In this document: positions 1-7,683 of the stretch, piece by piece
Position numbering within the stretch: the stretch's first letter is position 1
How the letters are laid out: every line of letters starts with the position of its first letter
Assembly (NCBI GenBank): GCA_023430975.1
Contig: JAEYYB010000136.1
Location: 1 to 10,994 of the forward strand
From: Bacillota bacterium
GTDB lineage: Bacteria > Bacillota > Clostridia > Acetivibrionales > DSM-2933
Reading direction: 5' to 3'
DNA length: 10,994 nt
The notes under the pieces: model-generated
Databases searched by the model: none
The model's input: only the letters and a program-made list of their open reading frames with translations
Told to the model about the DNA's origin: nothing
Made by a program: the position numbers and the translations under genes

Positions 1-1
1 T

Positions 2-97
2 GCTAAGAATCGGATACCAATACGGCCTGACAGGAAGATCGAGAGAAAGCTTCCAAGAAAGAAACGGTTTCACATGAACAAGAAAGATGTCCTGTAA
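2..97 (+). CDS. C-terminal end of an upstream gene, possibly an IS4-type transposase (partial)
   Basis: An open frame runs in from the left edge and ends at TAA 95-97, giving a 31-residue tail. It is very basic and contains IPIRPDRKIERKLPRKKR. A short basic tail with an 'IRPxR..xR..R' pattern resembles the ends of some IS4-superfamily transposases, and the following bases (about 109-126, GTTAGCTTGATGACATTG) look like the region just past such a gene. Only the last 31 residues are available, so the assignment rests on composition and memory of the family. It could be the end of another basic protein. The minus-strand open frame covering the same bases has no ribosome binding site or recognisable product and is not called. 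Confidence 0.35.
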   Translation, partial: AKNRIPIRPDRKIERKLPRKKRFHMNKKDVL

Positions 98-164
98 TTT
101 TATGGAACGTTAGCTTGATGACATTGAATAATAAATAACAAATAAATAACTCCAATTGAGTTGA

Positions 165-207
165 AAAAACCTGCTCATTTTGATACATTCAAAGTGTGCA
201 GGTTTTT
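165..207 (+). terminator. Strong stem-loop terminator in front of the solute-binding protein gene, usable from both strands
   Basis: AAAAACCTGC (165-174) pairs perfectly with GCAGGTTTTT (198-207). After one mismatch (175/197) an inner 8-bp stem forms between 176-183 and 189-196, with one G-T pair and loop TACAT. The stem ends in a T run on the plus strand, and its A run gives a T run on the minus strand, so it can stop transcription either way. It ends the partial gene at 2-97. Its T run finishes only 32 bases before the ATG at 240, so it also sits in the leader of the next gene and could act as an attenuator. Confidence 0.8.
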
Positions 208-239
208 ATTTATGTTGAAGAAATTACGGAGGGTATTGC

Positions 240-1742
240 ATGAGGAATACTAAAAAAGCAATAATATTTTTTATCTTAATTATACTACTCTTCAATATAA
301 AAGGAAGCACTTGCAGCATTGATTCTAATAAAGACTCTGTGGCTTCTGAAAGTAATAAAAACGGCAAGTCACTCCTGCCTTACAAAATTATATGGTATCA
401 TGCTCATAAACCACAAAAGGATATGCAGCTTGTACTTAAAAAAGTCAATGAATACTTAATGGAAAAAATAAATGCAACCCTGGAAATGAGGCTGATTCCA
501 GAAGTCGATTATGATAGCAGGCTTAAATCAGCCATTTCCTCGGGTGAGAAATTTGATATTTGCTTTACGTCGGTCTGGATGAACAGCTACACTCATAATG
601 CCTTAAGAGGGTCCTTTATTGAGCTTGAGCCTCTCCTTGAAAAGTACGGTAAGGGTACATTGAATGCACTTCCCAAAATACTTCTTAATGGAGCCCGGGT
701 TAAGGATAAACTTTATACCCTTCCGGCAAGTAAGGATCTCGCACATCAGTGGGGAATTTCTTTAAATAAAAAATATGTCGACAAGTATGGGTTTGATGTA
801 TCCAGTATTAAAAAAATAGAAGATCTTGAACCTATGCTTAAAATAATTAAGGAAAAAGAAAAGGGTGCTGTTCCCTACCTCATTTGCCCCTATTCCTGCC
901 ATGCATTTTCCATGCCTATGGAAAGGATTGAGGAACAGGTGCCAAGCGGTCTGTATTTGGATAACCGGACGGGTTACAAGATTGTTAATGCCATGGAGAT
1001 TACTGAATTTAAAAATTATTTGTCACTCATGCACAAGTGGTATAAAGCCGGGTATATTTTGAAAGATGCAGCATCATTAAAAAATGTCAGTAACTTTGAA
1101 GTTGCAGGAAACTGGTTTGCCGGTTCAGTGTCCTATAATCCATTGGTACAAAGTGAATTAAAGGAAAAATTAGGTTACGATGTTACTGTTGTTCCCATCG
1201 ACAGCCCGTTTATAACCAAAAAGGATACAATATTCTACATGCACGCCGTATCATCCACTTCCCAGGACCCAGAAAGGGCTGTCATGTTTCTGGAACTGCT
1301 TAATACAGATAAGTATCTCTTCAATCTGATAGCCTACGGAATAGAGGGTATCCATTACCAAAAAACAGGAGATGACGCAATTACGCTGTTGGATAACTCA
1401 TATCATATAGAGCCATATACATTTGGAAACACGAAGCTTTCTTATACGCTTTCCTCTTATTCAAAAACCATATCAAAGGATATTAAGAAATTCAATGCTT
1501 CACCAATAATTTCGCCATTACTTGAATTCAATTTCAATCCTGAACCTGTTAAGAACGAAATTGAGAAGATTACCGAGGTCACCGAAGAATTTGAAGGACC
1601 GCTCTTTGTTGGTGCTGTTGACCCTGAAATATACCTGCTGAAAATTATTCAAAAATACAAACAAGCAGGCCTTGATAAAGTGATGGGCGAGCAGCAGAAT
1701 CAGCTTGATACATGGCTTCTTGAAAAGAGGATAAAAAAGTAG
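240..1742 (+). CDS. ABC-type extracellular solute-binding protein with C-terminal DUF3502 domain
   Basis: This 500-residue protein matches the LipO-like solute-binding proteins that serve sugar or oligosaccharide ABC importers in Firmicutes. The N-terminus is MRNTKK followed by a hydrophobic stretch (about residues 7-20), then GSTC with Cys25. That does not fit the lipobox consensus, which needs Leu-like at -3 and Gly/Ala/Ser at -1, so the protein may be a non-canonical lipoprotein or stay anchored by an uncleaved signal. Residues about 48-380 are the binding-protein body. Residues about 390-494 match DUF3502, with an FGN start, SPLLEFNF, PVKNEI, GAVDPE and AGLDKVMGEQQNQLDTW. The start is set by GGAGGG at 228-233, six bases before the ATG. 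No permease genes adjoin it; it converges on a sensor kinase/regulator operon 11 bases away, which suggests a sensory or regulatory link. The ligand cannot be read from sequence. Confidence 0.88.
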   Translation: MRNTKKAIIFFILIILLFNIKGSTCSIDSNKDSVASESNKNGKSLLPYKIIWYHAHKPQKDMQLVLKKVNEYLMEKINATLEMRLIPEVDYDSRLKSAISSGEKFDICFTSVWMNSYTHNALRGSFIELEPLLEKYGKGTLNALPKILLNGARVKDKLYTLPASKDLAHQWGISLNKKYVDKYGFDVSSIKKIEDLEPMLKIIKEKEKGAVPYLICPYSCHAFSMPMERIEEQVPSGLYLDNRTGYKIVNAMEITEFKNYLSLMHKWYKAGYILKDAASLKNVSNFEVAGNWFAGSVSYNPLVQSELKEKLGYDVTVVPIDSPFITKKDTIFYMHAVSSTSQDPERAVMFLELLNTDKYLFNLIAYGIEGIHYQKTGDDAITLLDNSYHIEPYTFGNTKLSYTLSSYSKTISKDIKKFNASPIISPLLEFNFNPEPVKNEIEKITEVTEEFEGPLFVGAVDPEIYLLKIIQKYKQAGLDKVMGEQQNQLDTWLLEKRIKK

Positions 1743-1753
1743 CATTTTAAGTT

Positions 1754-3319
1754 TTATTGATTTTTAAATTCAGAGGGTGAAATACCTGTATATTTTTTAA
1801 ACAAGCTGTAAAAATAGTTTGGATCAGAATAACCAATCTCAATTGAAATCTCTCTTGTACTTTTGTTTGTGCTCAGCAGACGCTCCTTTGCTTTTTCTAC
1901 TCTTATTGTATTGAGATAATCGGTAAAATACACTCCCAGCTCTTCCTTGAAAAGCCGTCCAAAGTAATTGGCATTGATATTGAAATCATGAGCCAGGCAC
2001 TTAAGAGAAATATCTCTGGAATAATTCATTCTTATATGCTCAATTGCCCTTTTTATGATTGGATGTAGGTTTTCCTGCTTATCTATGAGGTGCTTTAGAA
2101 TACTTTTAGCCTTGTCCTTAGTAAACTCTATTATTTCTTCCAGGCTTTGCAGATTGAAAATATCCGAAACAGGCCTGTGCAATTCCTGATCCAGCACATT
2201 GCTTCCCTCCGGAGTATTGATGACTATGTTTATTATGGAAAAAAGTATTTCCACCGAAGTATTCTGAACAAAGTATGGCGTAATGCCTTTCAAGTTTCCT
2301 ATCCTTACGAATGTGCCATCAATATAAGATAGTAGTCCATCAACATCTTTTGAAGCTATAAACCTCTTCATCTCACCAAAAGAAAGTATTTCCCTTATTT
2401 GTATTTTAGAAGTATCTTTTTCGATTTCACTGTCTAATATACTGTCAAAAGGCAGTATTATTGAATATTGCTGAAGCTCTATCGCTTTTTTATAACTTTT
2501 CTCAAGCATTCTCCAGCTGTTTTCATAGCTTCCCACAGTAATAAAAAGATTGATACAGTGTGAATTTTTCACCTCCATCATACACTCAAGAAGCACATCT
2601 TTTAGCATAAGTGGCTCTAGAGGCTCTTTATTACAGCAAATCAATAACATGATATTTCCTTCAGGCGAACGAAAAATAGGCCCTAATTCATGCTTATCAA
2701 TAACTTTGGAGCATATTTTTTCAATGTGTGCCATAATATCTCCGGGTATCGTCTTCCCTGTCTTACTCTCCAAAGCTCTAAATATACAAACCGTAAAAGG
2801 TCCGTTAAGTTTGATGTTAAGATGGAACAGTCTTTCATTTAATTCCTCCTCACTGATTGAGCCCGTAACAAGTCGGTAGAGGACATTGTTTCTTATTATA
2901 TCCTTATCTCTTTCCCTTTCAAAATCAATAGGACTTACCCTGGTGTTTCGAAGCTTTTCAAGTATATTTAACAGGGTTGATGTCAATTCTTCTACATTTA
3001 CGGGTTTTAATATATAGTTCTCAATGCCAAGCTTGATTGACTCCTTCAGATATTTGAAATCATCATAGCCGCTCAATACTATAAAATGAGTACAAGGCTT
3101 TATTCTTTTTACTCTCCTTATAAGCTCCAGCCCATCTATATAAGGCATTTTAATATCGGTAATAAGTATATCGGGAGTACTTTTTTCGATAAGTTTCCAT
3201 GCCTCCAGTCCGTTACATGCTGTCTCAGGGATATTCAACCCATACTCTTCCCAGCTAATTATATTCTTTAGACCTCTAACAATAGCAGGATCGTCATCCA
3301 CGATGAAAACTTTGTACAT
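1754..3319 (-). CDS. YesN-like response regulator: receiver domain plus AraC-type DNA-binding domain
   Basis: A cytoplasmic transcription regulator of 521 residues. Residues 1-120 are a CheY-like receiver with acidic pocket D8-D10, phosphoacceptor D55 in TDIKMP, S83 in VLSGYDDF and K105 in LKPV. Residues about 130-410 form a linker with no motif I recognise, as is usual for long YesN-type regulators. Residues about 418-519 are the AraC/XylS domain with two helix-turn-helices, the second containing IGYSDPNYFYSLFKKYTG and ending SPSEFK. The ATG lies 26 bases inside the 3' end of the kinase gene, with an AAGGAGG site upstream, so translation is probably coupled to the kinase. Family knowledge says such pairs control genes for carbohydrate uptake or breakdown. 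The obvious target here is the adjacent binding-protein gene, but that is inference. Confidence 0.93.
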   Translation of the reverse strand: MYKVFIVDDDPAIVRGLKNIISWEEYGLNIPETACNGLEAWKLIEKSTPDILITDIKMPYIDGLELIRRVKRIKPCTHFIVLSGYDDFKYLKESIKLGIENYILKPVNVEELTSTLLNILEKLRNTRVSPIDFERERDKDIIRNNVLYRLVTGSISEEELNERLFHLNIKLNGPFTVCIFRALESKTGKTIPGDIMAHIEKICSKVIDKHELGPIFRSPEGNIMLLICCNKEPLEPLMLKDVLLECMMEVKNSHCINLFITVGSYENSWRMLEKSYKKAIELQQYSIILPFDSILDSEIEKDTSKIQIREILSFGEMKRFIASKDVDGLLSYIDGTFVRIGNLKGITPYFVQNTSVEILFSIINIVINTPEGSNVLDQELHRPVSDIFNLQSLEEIIEFTKDKAKSILKHLIDKQENLHPIIKRAIEHIRMNYSRDISLKCLAHDFNINANYFGRLFKEELGVYFTDYLNTIRVEKAKERLLSTNKSTREISIEIGYSDPNYFYSLFKKYTGISPSEFKNQ

Positions 3320-5135
3320 ATACTTCCATTTCCTCCTTTGGTATTGCAGGAATCCTTATGGTTATAGAAGTCCCCTGCCCTGTACTGCTTTTTATTGTAA
3401 GCCCATATCCATCTCCAAAAAATAATACAATTCTGTCATGCACATTTTTAATGCCAATGCCATTTTGTGTATTATTACTGCCGCTTTCCAAATTATTCTT
3501 TATCCCATCAAGCTTTTCTTTTGAAATTCCGTTTCCGTTGTCTTCAAGGGATATTAATATGTCTTTTTCATTTTTGCATACATTTATGTTAAGTAGATTA
3601 TCCTCCCGTTCCCAATCTATGCCGTGGCAAATATAGTTTTCAATAAGAGGCTGAAGGGTATGCTTAAGAATCCCGTAGTCCGATAGTTCTTCATCAATAT
3701 TGAATTTTACAAAAACTACGTAGGAAGATCTAATATTATGAAGCTCCACATACATTTTGGCATGTCTTATTTCTTCCCATATGTTGATAACCATTTTTTC
3801 CTTTACGGTACTGCGATAAAACTTTGATAAAAGATAAATCATATCTTCGGCTTCCTTATTCTCTCCTGCTAAAATCCTCATTCTTATGGATTCTAAGGTA
3901 TTATAAAGAAAATGAGGATTAATCTGGGCTTGCAATTCTTTTATCTGTGCATTTTTCTGATTTATTTCCGACACATATGCCCTATCGATATAACTTTTCA
4001 AATCCTCACACATATCATTAAAGCTCACTGCAATCTCACTTAACTCATCTCCGTTTTTTGCCGCATCAATCCTGTAGGAAAGATTTCCCTGCTTAATAAT
4101 TTTGATGCCATGAACAAGTGATGCAATCCTTGTTGAAAACCTCTTGATAGAAAAGGCGGTAAAAACTAAAATAGCTATTATAAAAATACACGCAATAAAA
4201 AATATAGTTTTTGTAAACACAGAAGAGTGTGAAAAAACAGATTGCCTCGGGAGAACAGCTGCAGTTACAATACCCACACTTCCCGAAGTCATGGTATGTA
4301 TCATATTATTTTTGTATATCGCTGATGAAGTATTGTTATTTTTTAAATCACTGAAAAGATTATGATATTCGGGCTCCCTTAATGAATCATATATTATTCC
4401 ACCCTGTGGTGTAAAGACTGTGATTCCAACATTATATTCTTTAGCCGATGCTGAAAGCTTACTTTTTATACTATCTACATCATAATCAATAACTATAAAC
4501 CCCAGGTTATTTGAAGTGAATCGATCTTTCATTATATAAGCCACGGAAAAAACATTTTTTCGGTTACTGTTTATAAGATAATGTGCATTATGATTGGGTA
4601 ATATCATTATGCTTTCAAAGTTCTCGTTATATTTTTCCAGAGTATTAATTACATAACCGTCTTTTGGAAATACAACACCACAATTTAGAGAATATACAAA
4701 CGCTTCATCCTGCTTGATGCTGTATATGCTGATTCCTGTCAGACAAGCATCTCTTAAAAGGCATGAGTTGAAATAGTTCTCAAATCCATTGTATTTGTTA
4801 TCCTGGCTCTCAAAAAGCTTATTCATCTTGTATTCTAAATGTTTGTTATAACCGTTTTCCATGAGGTACAGAATTTCGGTATACAAAATTTTATTGGTAT
4901 ATATGTTATCAATAATGTCTCTGGATTCATTTGTTTTTTCTTCAATATATGAATGTACGCTTGCCGCTGCCATTTCATTTGCTTCTTTGGACTCACTTTT
5001 AAAATAAAAATTTATATTTACACAAGCCATATATGCAAAAAGAAAAAAGCAAATCACAGCAACTGATGAAAATATAATAAATATTTTATTGAATAATTTT
5101 CGCTTAATATATCGTTCATATAAATTGATAAGCAT
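3294..5135 (-). CDS. YesM-like membrane sensor histidine kinase
   Basis: This 613-residue kinase is the partner of the overlapping response regulator. A first membrane helix lies at about residues 17-39, followed by an extracellular sensor region (about 43-306) that looks dCache-like, with GFIVIDYDVDSIKSKL near its end. A second helix follows at about 309-329. A HAMP linker runs from about 330 to 385, then a His_kinase domain with QINPHFLYNTLESIR, phospho-His H408. The ATPase domain has the N box LQPLIEN (494-500), the G1 box EDNGNG (531-536) and the G2 box NGIGIKNV (558-565). All catalytic motifs are intact. The ATG is preceded by AAAGGTGG at a normal distance. A 67-base gap separates it from the acetyltransferase gene upstream; I see no convincing promoter or terminator there. 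The ligand may be a sugar, or a sugar-loaded binding protein. Confidence 0.93.
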   Translation of the reverse strand: MLINLYERYIKRKLFNKIFIIFSSVAVICFFLFAYMACVNINFYFKSESKEANEMAAASVHSYIEEKTNESRDIIDNIYTNKILYTEILYLMENGYNKHLEYKMNKLFESQDNKYNGFENYFNSCLLRDACLTGISIYSIKQDEAFVYSLNCGVVFPKDGYVINTLEKYNENFESIMILPNHNAHYLINSNRKNVFSVAYIMKDRFTSNNLGFIVIDYDVDSIKSKLSASAKEYNVGITVFTPQGGIIYDSLREPEYHNLFSDLKNNNTSSAIYKNNMIHTMTSGSVGIVTAAVLPRQSVFSHSSVFTKTIFFIACIFIIAILVFTAFSIKRFSTRIASLVHGIKIIKQGNLSYRIDAAKNGDELSEIAVSFNDMCEDLKSYIDRAYVSEINQKNAQIKELQAQINPHFLYNTLESIRMRILAGENKEAEDMIYLLSKFYRSTVKEKMVINIWEEIRHAKMYVELHNIRSSYVVFVKFNIDEELSDYGILKHTLQPLIENYICHGIDWEREDNLLNINVCKNEKDILISLEDNGNGISKEKLDGIKNNLESGSNNTQNGIGIKNVHDRIVLFFGDGYGLTIKSSTGQGTSITIRIPAIPKEEMEVYVQSFHRG

Positions 5136-5202
5136 ATAACCACCTTTAACACATTTTTTGGCGGCTTTGAAGCATTAGAGCCTTCTTAAACTCCGAACTG
5201 CA

Positions 5203-5793
5203 TTAAAAACGAATGTCTTTATTTTGCTTAATATTTTCAATAAACTCCTCTTTTGTTAAACCAAACAAAACTTCATCTAAATATCTTCCATCAGTATAAA
5301 TTTGTTGTCTTCTAATACCTTCTTGGGCACATCCTAGTTTTTTCAACATAGTCATTGAAGGAATATTTCCTTCTAAACAATGGCCATAATACTTGTTTAA
5401 CCTTCGTTCAAAAAAAGCATAGCCAAGCAATATACGCATTGCCGCTGTTCCGTAGCCCTTGCCTCTACAGTCAATGTTAATCTGCATACCAATAGAGAAT
5501 GTACCATTTTTTTCATCAACCGAGTTAAGATTTAATGCACCGACTGAGTGACCATCTAATGTTTCAATTACAAACATCAATCTTCCTGATTCTTGATTAA
5601 AGTTCGAAAACTTTTCAGCCATCTCTTTATCTTTTATTTTTGTTGGTGGTAATTCAATTTCACACTGTAATAATCTACGAGCTTTACTATCAAAACAATT
5701 AACATAATGCTCTTCCCAATCCTCTGGCTGCATGGCTCTAAGGCGTACAAGATTATTTTGCCAATAATAATTATCATAATTTATTGCTTTCAT
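5203..5793 (-). CDS. GNAT-family acetyltransferase, RimJ/RimL type
   Basis: A 196-residue protein of the Gcn5-related N-acetyltransferase superfamily, which moves an acetyl group from acetyl-CoA to an amine. The acetyl-CoA pyrophosphate loop is CRGKGYGT (about residues 109-116). The later EGNIPSMTMLKKLGC and GIRRQQIYTDGRYLDEVLFGL match the RimJ/RimL-like subgroup (Acetyltransf_3). The frame can be read upstream to a TTG at 5823, but the ATG at 5791-5793 (MKAINYDNYY) is preferred: it is the first ATG with a purine-rich AAAGGA upstream, and the added ten residues look non-native. The substrate is unknown; ribosomal proteins, small amines and antibiotics are all possible for the family. It is the first of a run of minus-strand accessory genes. 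Confidence 0.9.
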   Translation of the reverse strand: MKAINYDNYYWQNNLVRLRAMQPEDWEEHYVNCFDSKARRLLQCEIELPPTKIKDKEMAEKFSNFNQESGRLMFVIETLDGHSVGALNLNSVDEKNGTFSIGMQINIDCRGKGYGTAAMRILLGYAFFERRLNKYYGHCLEGNIPSMTMLKKLGCAQEGIRRQQIYTDGRYLDEVLFGLTKEEFIENIKQNKDIRF

Positions 5794-5828
5794 AATAAGT
5801 ATCATTCCTTTCGCTGTACTCAAGGCAC

Positions 5829-5850
5829 AAATATTTAATGAAATATTTAA
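5829..5850. repeat. Tandem pair of AAATATTTAA in front of the acetyltransferase gene
   Basis: AAATATTTAA occurs at 5829-5838 and again at 5841-5850, a 12-base period. The core AAATATTT is itself a palindrome. It lies about 36-57 bases upstream of the preferred ATG at 5793, where an operator or UP-like element could sit. In DNA this AT-rich the repeat may be chance. Confidence 0.3.
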
Positions 5851-5893
5851 CCAAACCCCTAATTACCTATAAATATATTGATAAAACGTAAAA

Positions 5894-6349
5894 TTAAATT
5901 CTCTTTTCATAAACACACAGTGTCAATATATCTGAGTGAACCTTTTCATCGATTTTTACAAAACCTAACCTCTCGTAAAAATAACAATTTCTAATATTAT
6001 TAAGTGGTGTCTCCAATTGCCAAACTCTAGCTTCTGAATGTTTCTTCTCAATTTGCTTCATTACAATTGTTCCAATGCCTTTATTCTGATAAACTGAAGA
6101 TATTGCCAAGCACCCAATCCAGTATACTCCATTATCAAGTTTATGTATCGAAATATCTCCAACTATCTTATCATCAACTACAATCTTATATAACAAAGCC
6201 TTTTGAATACGCTTTTTCATTTCATCAATACTTATATTGTAGCCTGGGCACTCTCCAAAACTAATATAATCATCATAAAAACAATCATTTCGGATACTAA
6301 TTAATTCAGATGCATCTTTTTCACATGCTCTTTCTATAAAAATATTCAT
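5894..6349 (-). CDS. Small GNAT-family N-acetyltransferase
   Basis: A 151-residue single-domain acetyltransferase (Acetyltransf_1 type). Strand beta-4 reads WIGCLAISSVYQ, followed by the acetyl-CoA loop QNKGIGT (88-94). The C-terminal motif NIRNCYFYERLGFVKID (about 118-134) is the usual N..A..FYxxxGF pattern with Asn-Cys replacing the common Ala. The ATG is supported by GAGGAG five to six bases upstream. It is not closely similar to the neighbouring acetyltransferase at 5203-5793, so this is not a recent tandem duplication. About 100 bases of AT-rich DNA separate the two. The substrate cannot be told. Confidence 0.9.
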   Translation of the reverse strand: MNIFIERACEKDASELISIRNDCFYDDYISFGECPGYNISIDEMKKRIQKALLYKIVVDDKIVGDISIHKLDNGVYWIGCLAISSVYQNKGIGTIVMKQIEKKHSEARVWQLETPLNNIRNCYFYERLGFVKIDEKVHSDILTLCVYEKRI

Positions 6350-6415
6350 CCCTACTCCTCACTTATTGTGTTACGTTCACTACTGCAAAGGCATACCCTA
6401 AAACCTAAAACCCCC

Positions 6416-6682
6416 GGCCTAGGATGGCCAGCAATGCGTGGTATTGCATAGAACCACGCCCGTCTCCGACGTCCTCGAACGATCCCGCGAGGATGACCTA
6501 CGTTAGAGTGCAACTGCACCCATGAGAGGATGTGGCGGAGCCATTCTTCATGAATTTGCTTCAGAGAAATACTTCATGTTCCTGCTTACGCAGCTTTCAC
6601 GGAGACGGATTGTTAGCTGGAGTCGGATGCTCCGTGACTCAGAGGTGCACAGTGCCCTCAAATCTCATGTTAATCAATGTCA
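6416..6682. repeat. Hairpin-rich spacer A, homologous to spacer B
   Basis: This GC-richer stretch fills most of the 320-base gap between the acetyltransferase and toxin genes. It aligns with 7345-7597. Both begin with a GGATGGC block followed by an ATTGC-rich stretch (6418-6448 against 7346-7375), share GGATGAC and CATTCTTC inside, and end with TTGTTA..TGGAGT..CCGTGACTC.GAGG (6610-6645 against 7519-7551), AAATCT and TCAATGTCA (6674-6682 against 7589-7597). Local hairpins include GCGTGGT/ACCACGC (6436-6442 with 6453-6459), TCCTCG/CGAGGA (6472-6477 with 6488-6493) and GAGTC-GGA/TCC-GACTC with a two-base bulge (6620-6640). The right end runs into the last codons of the toxin gene. I see no protein-coding frame in it. 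Confidence 0.75.
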
Positions 6683-6987
6683 CCAAACAAAACTCTAATA
6701 TAGTCTCTTGAACCGTATAAAATTCGATATATATAAACATATTTTCCATCAGCTTTATAAAATATAATATACTTTTCGCAAACTAAAAAACGAAAATCTG
6801 TGCTCATACCTATTTTTACGCTTAATTGATTCCTTATAAATGGATATTCAGCTAACGATTCGTATTTACTTATTATCTTATCAATTATTCTATTTGCAGA
6901 TTTAGGGTTATCAAGTTCTGTGGCAATATATTCTTTAATGCCCTTCAAATCTTGTAATGCTAAAGGATTTATTCTTAATATATGCAA
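6670..6987 (-). CDS. RelE/ParE-family toxin of a toxin-antitoxin pair
   Basis: A 105-residue protein with the RelE/ParE fold signature: an N-terminal INPLALQDLKGIKEYI helix, then FRFLVCEKYIIFYK and a C-terminal YRILYGSRDYIRVLF. The YRIL-YG-RDY ending with a basic residue is typical of ParE-like plasmid-stabilisation toxins. Members act on gyrase or on ribosome-bound mRNA; which applies here cannot be told. The start is TTG (6985-6987), preceded by GGGGGA. The antitoxin stop lies three bases upstream, so the two are clearly one operon, and the weak start codon may keep toxin below antitoxin. The last codons overlap spacer A. Confidence 0.9.
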   Translation of the reverse strand: MHILRINPLALQDLKGIKEYIATELDNPKSANRIIDKIISKYESLAEYPFIRNQLSVKIGMSTDFRFLVCEKYIIFYKADGKYVYIYRILYGSRDYIRVLFGDID

Positions 6988-6990
6988 ATA

Positions 6991-7239
6991 TTATTCCCCC
7001 AAGCTTTTTCTAACATCATCAGCACTAAGCCAGTCGTTATCACTTTTTACTACTTTTTCAGCATCCGAAAGTTGAGATAACAGTTTTATTGTCGCTTTAA
7101 TCTTTTCGTACTCAGCCATATCAATAATTGCATAGCGACCTCTTCCGTTTTTAGTCAAGAATACAGGCTCATCAATTGCAATCTCCTTTAAAACTTCATT
7201 GTAATTTCTCAAATCAGATACAGGTCTTATATTAGGCAT
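6991..7239 (-). CDS. Phd/YefM-family antitoxin
   Basis: An 82-residue protein matching the Phd/YefM antitoxin family. Residues about 1-50 (IRPVSDLRNYNEVLKEI, PVFLTKNGRGRYAIIDMAEYEK) form the DNA-binding, dimerising part. The C-terminal 30 residues are the likely toxin-neutralising segment. The ATG has AGGAG eight bases upstream. It lies directly upstream of the ParE-like toxin on the same strand, the usual order for these pairs. Antitoxins of this family normally repress their own promoter; a candidate promoter is at 7274-7282. Confidence 0.92.
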   Translation of the reverse strand: MPNIRPVSDLRNYNEVLKEIAIDEPVFLTKNGRGRYAIIDMAEYEKIKATIKLLSQLSDAEKVVKSDNDWLSADDVRKSLGE

Positions 7240-7273
7240 AATATCAACTCCTAAAAATATTCTTTCTACATTT

Positions 7274-7282
7274 ATTTTACCA
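7274..7282 (-). promoter_or_regulatory. Candidate extended -10 promoter of the antitoxin-toxin operon
   Basis: On the minus strand the bases read TGGTAAAAT, an extended TGn motif joined to a -10-like hexamer, 35 bases upstream of the antitoxin ATG. No good -35 hexamer is visible, which extended -10 promoters can do without. The surrounding 7240-7344 is otherwise AT-rich with no other feature. Confidence 0.4.
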
Positions 7283-7344
7283 CAAATATTACTTAAAATA
7301 AAGCATCAAATATTACAGCAAATACTAATATACAAAAGAATTAA

Positions 7345-7597
7345 GCTAAGGATGGCACTATTGCGTCCGATTGCAGCTAATGCCTCGCCATTTGCGACAC
7401 CGTCCGAACCGGACCCTCAAGAATACATGTGAGCGGCTTTAACCCGGTGAGGCGGTGCGGGCAGGATGACCCCGTGTTCATTCTTCGAAACTACATGCTT
7501 TGCCCTTTATCAAATGTGTTGTTATGTGGAGTTCCCCCCGTGACTCGGAGGCTAACACGATGTCGGCCCCAGAAATCTAATACTTAGGTCAATGTCA
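7345..7597. repeat. Hairpin-rich spacer B, homologous to spacer A and sharing blocks with E and F
   Basis: This is the main content of the 444-base gap between the antitoxin and the next acetyltransferase gene. It aligns with spacer A over most of its length. Its left half also matches spacer F (GCTAATGCCT..., 7376-7385 against 10852-10861) and spacer E (CCG.CCGA.CCGGACCCT, 7401-7416 against 10252-10268). Hairpins seen are GTCCG-AAC-CGGAC (7402-7414) and GCCTCGCC (7382-7389) with GGTGAGGC (7446-7453), the latter with one G-T pair. No coding frame or ribosome binding site was found. The remaining 7598-7683 is plain AT-rich sequence in which I see nothing. Confidence 0.75.
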
Positions 7598-7683
7598 TAC
7601 TATTTGAAAATTGAGCATCAACTAACTAGCAACTAATAAATTTTCTCTAAGTTTAGCCATGATTCATGTACTCAAAAATAACC

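Noticed and set aside
865..1062. Plus-strand open frame inside the binding-protein gene, and similar frames at 1518-1745, 2147-2332, 2550-2879, 3086-3271, 3358-3636, 4144-4365 and 6067-6264
   Set aside because: All lie within well-supported genes in another frame or on the other strand, have no ribosome binding site and show no recognisable protein features.
1735..1775. Terminator between the convergent binding-protein and response-regulator genes
   Set aside because: A and T runs are present but no stable stem could be drawn in the 11-base gap or the adjoining codons.
5150..5185. GGCT/AGCC stem upstream of the kinase gene
   Set aside because: Only four pairs with a long loop and no T run after it on the coding strand, so it is not convincing as terminator or operator.
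5794..5823. TTG start that would lengthen the first acetyltransferase by ten residues
   Set aside because: The ATG at 5791-5793 has an AAAGGA upstream; that AAAGGA would be inside the coding region if the TTG were used.
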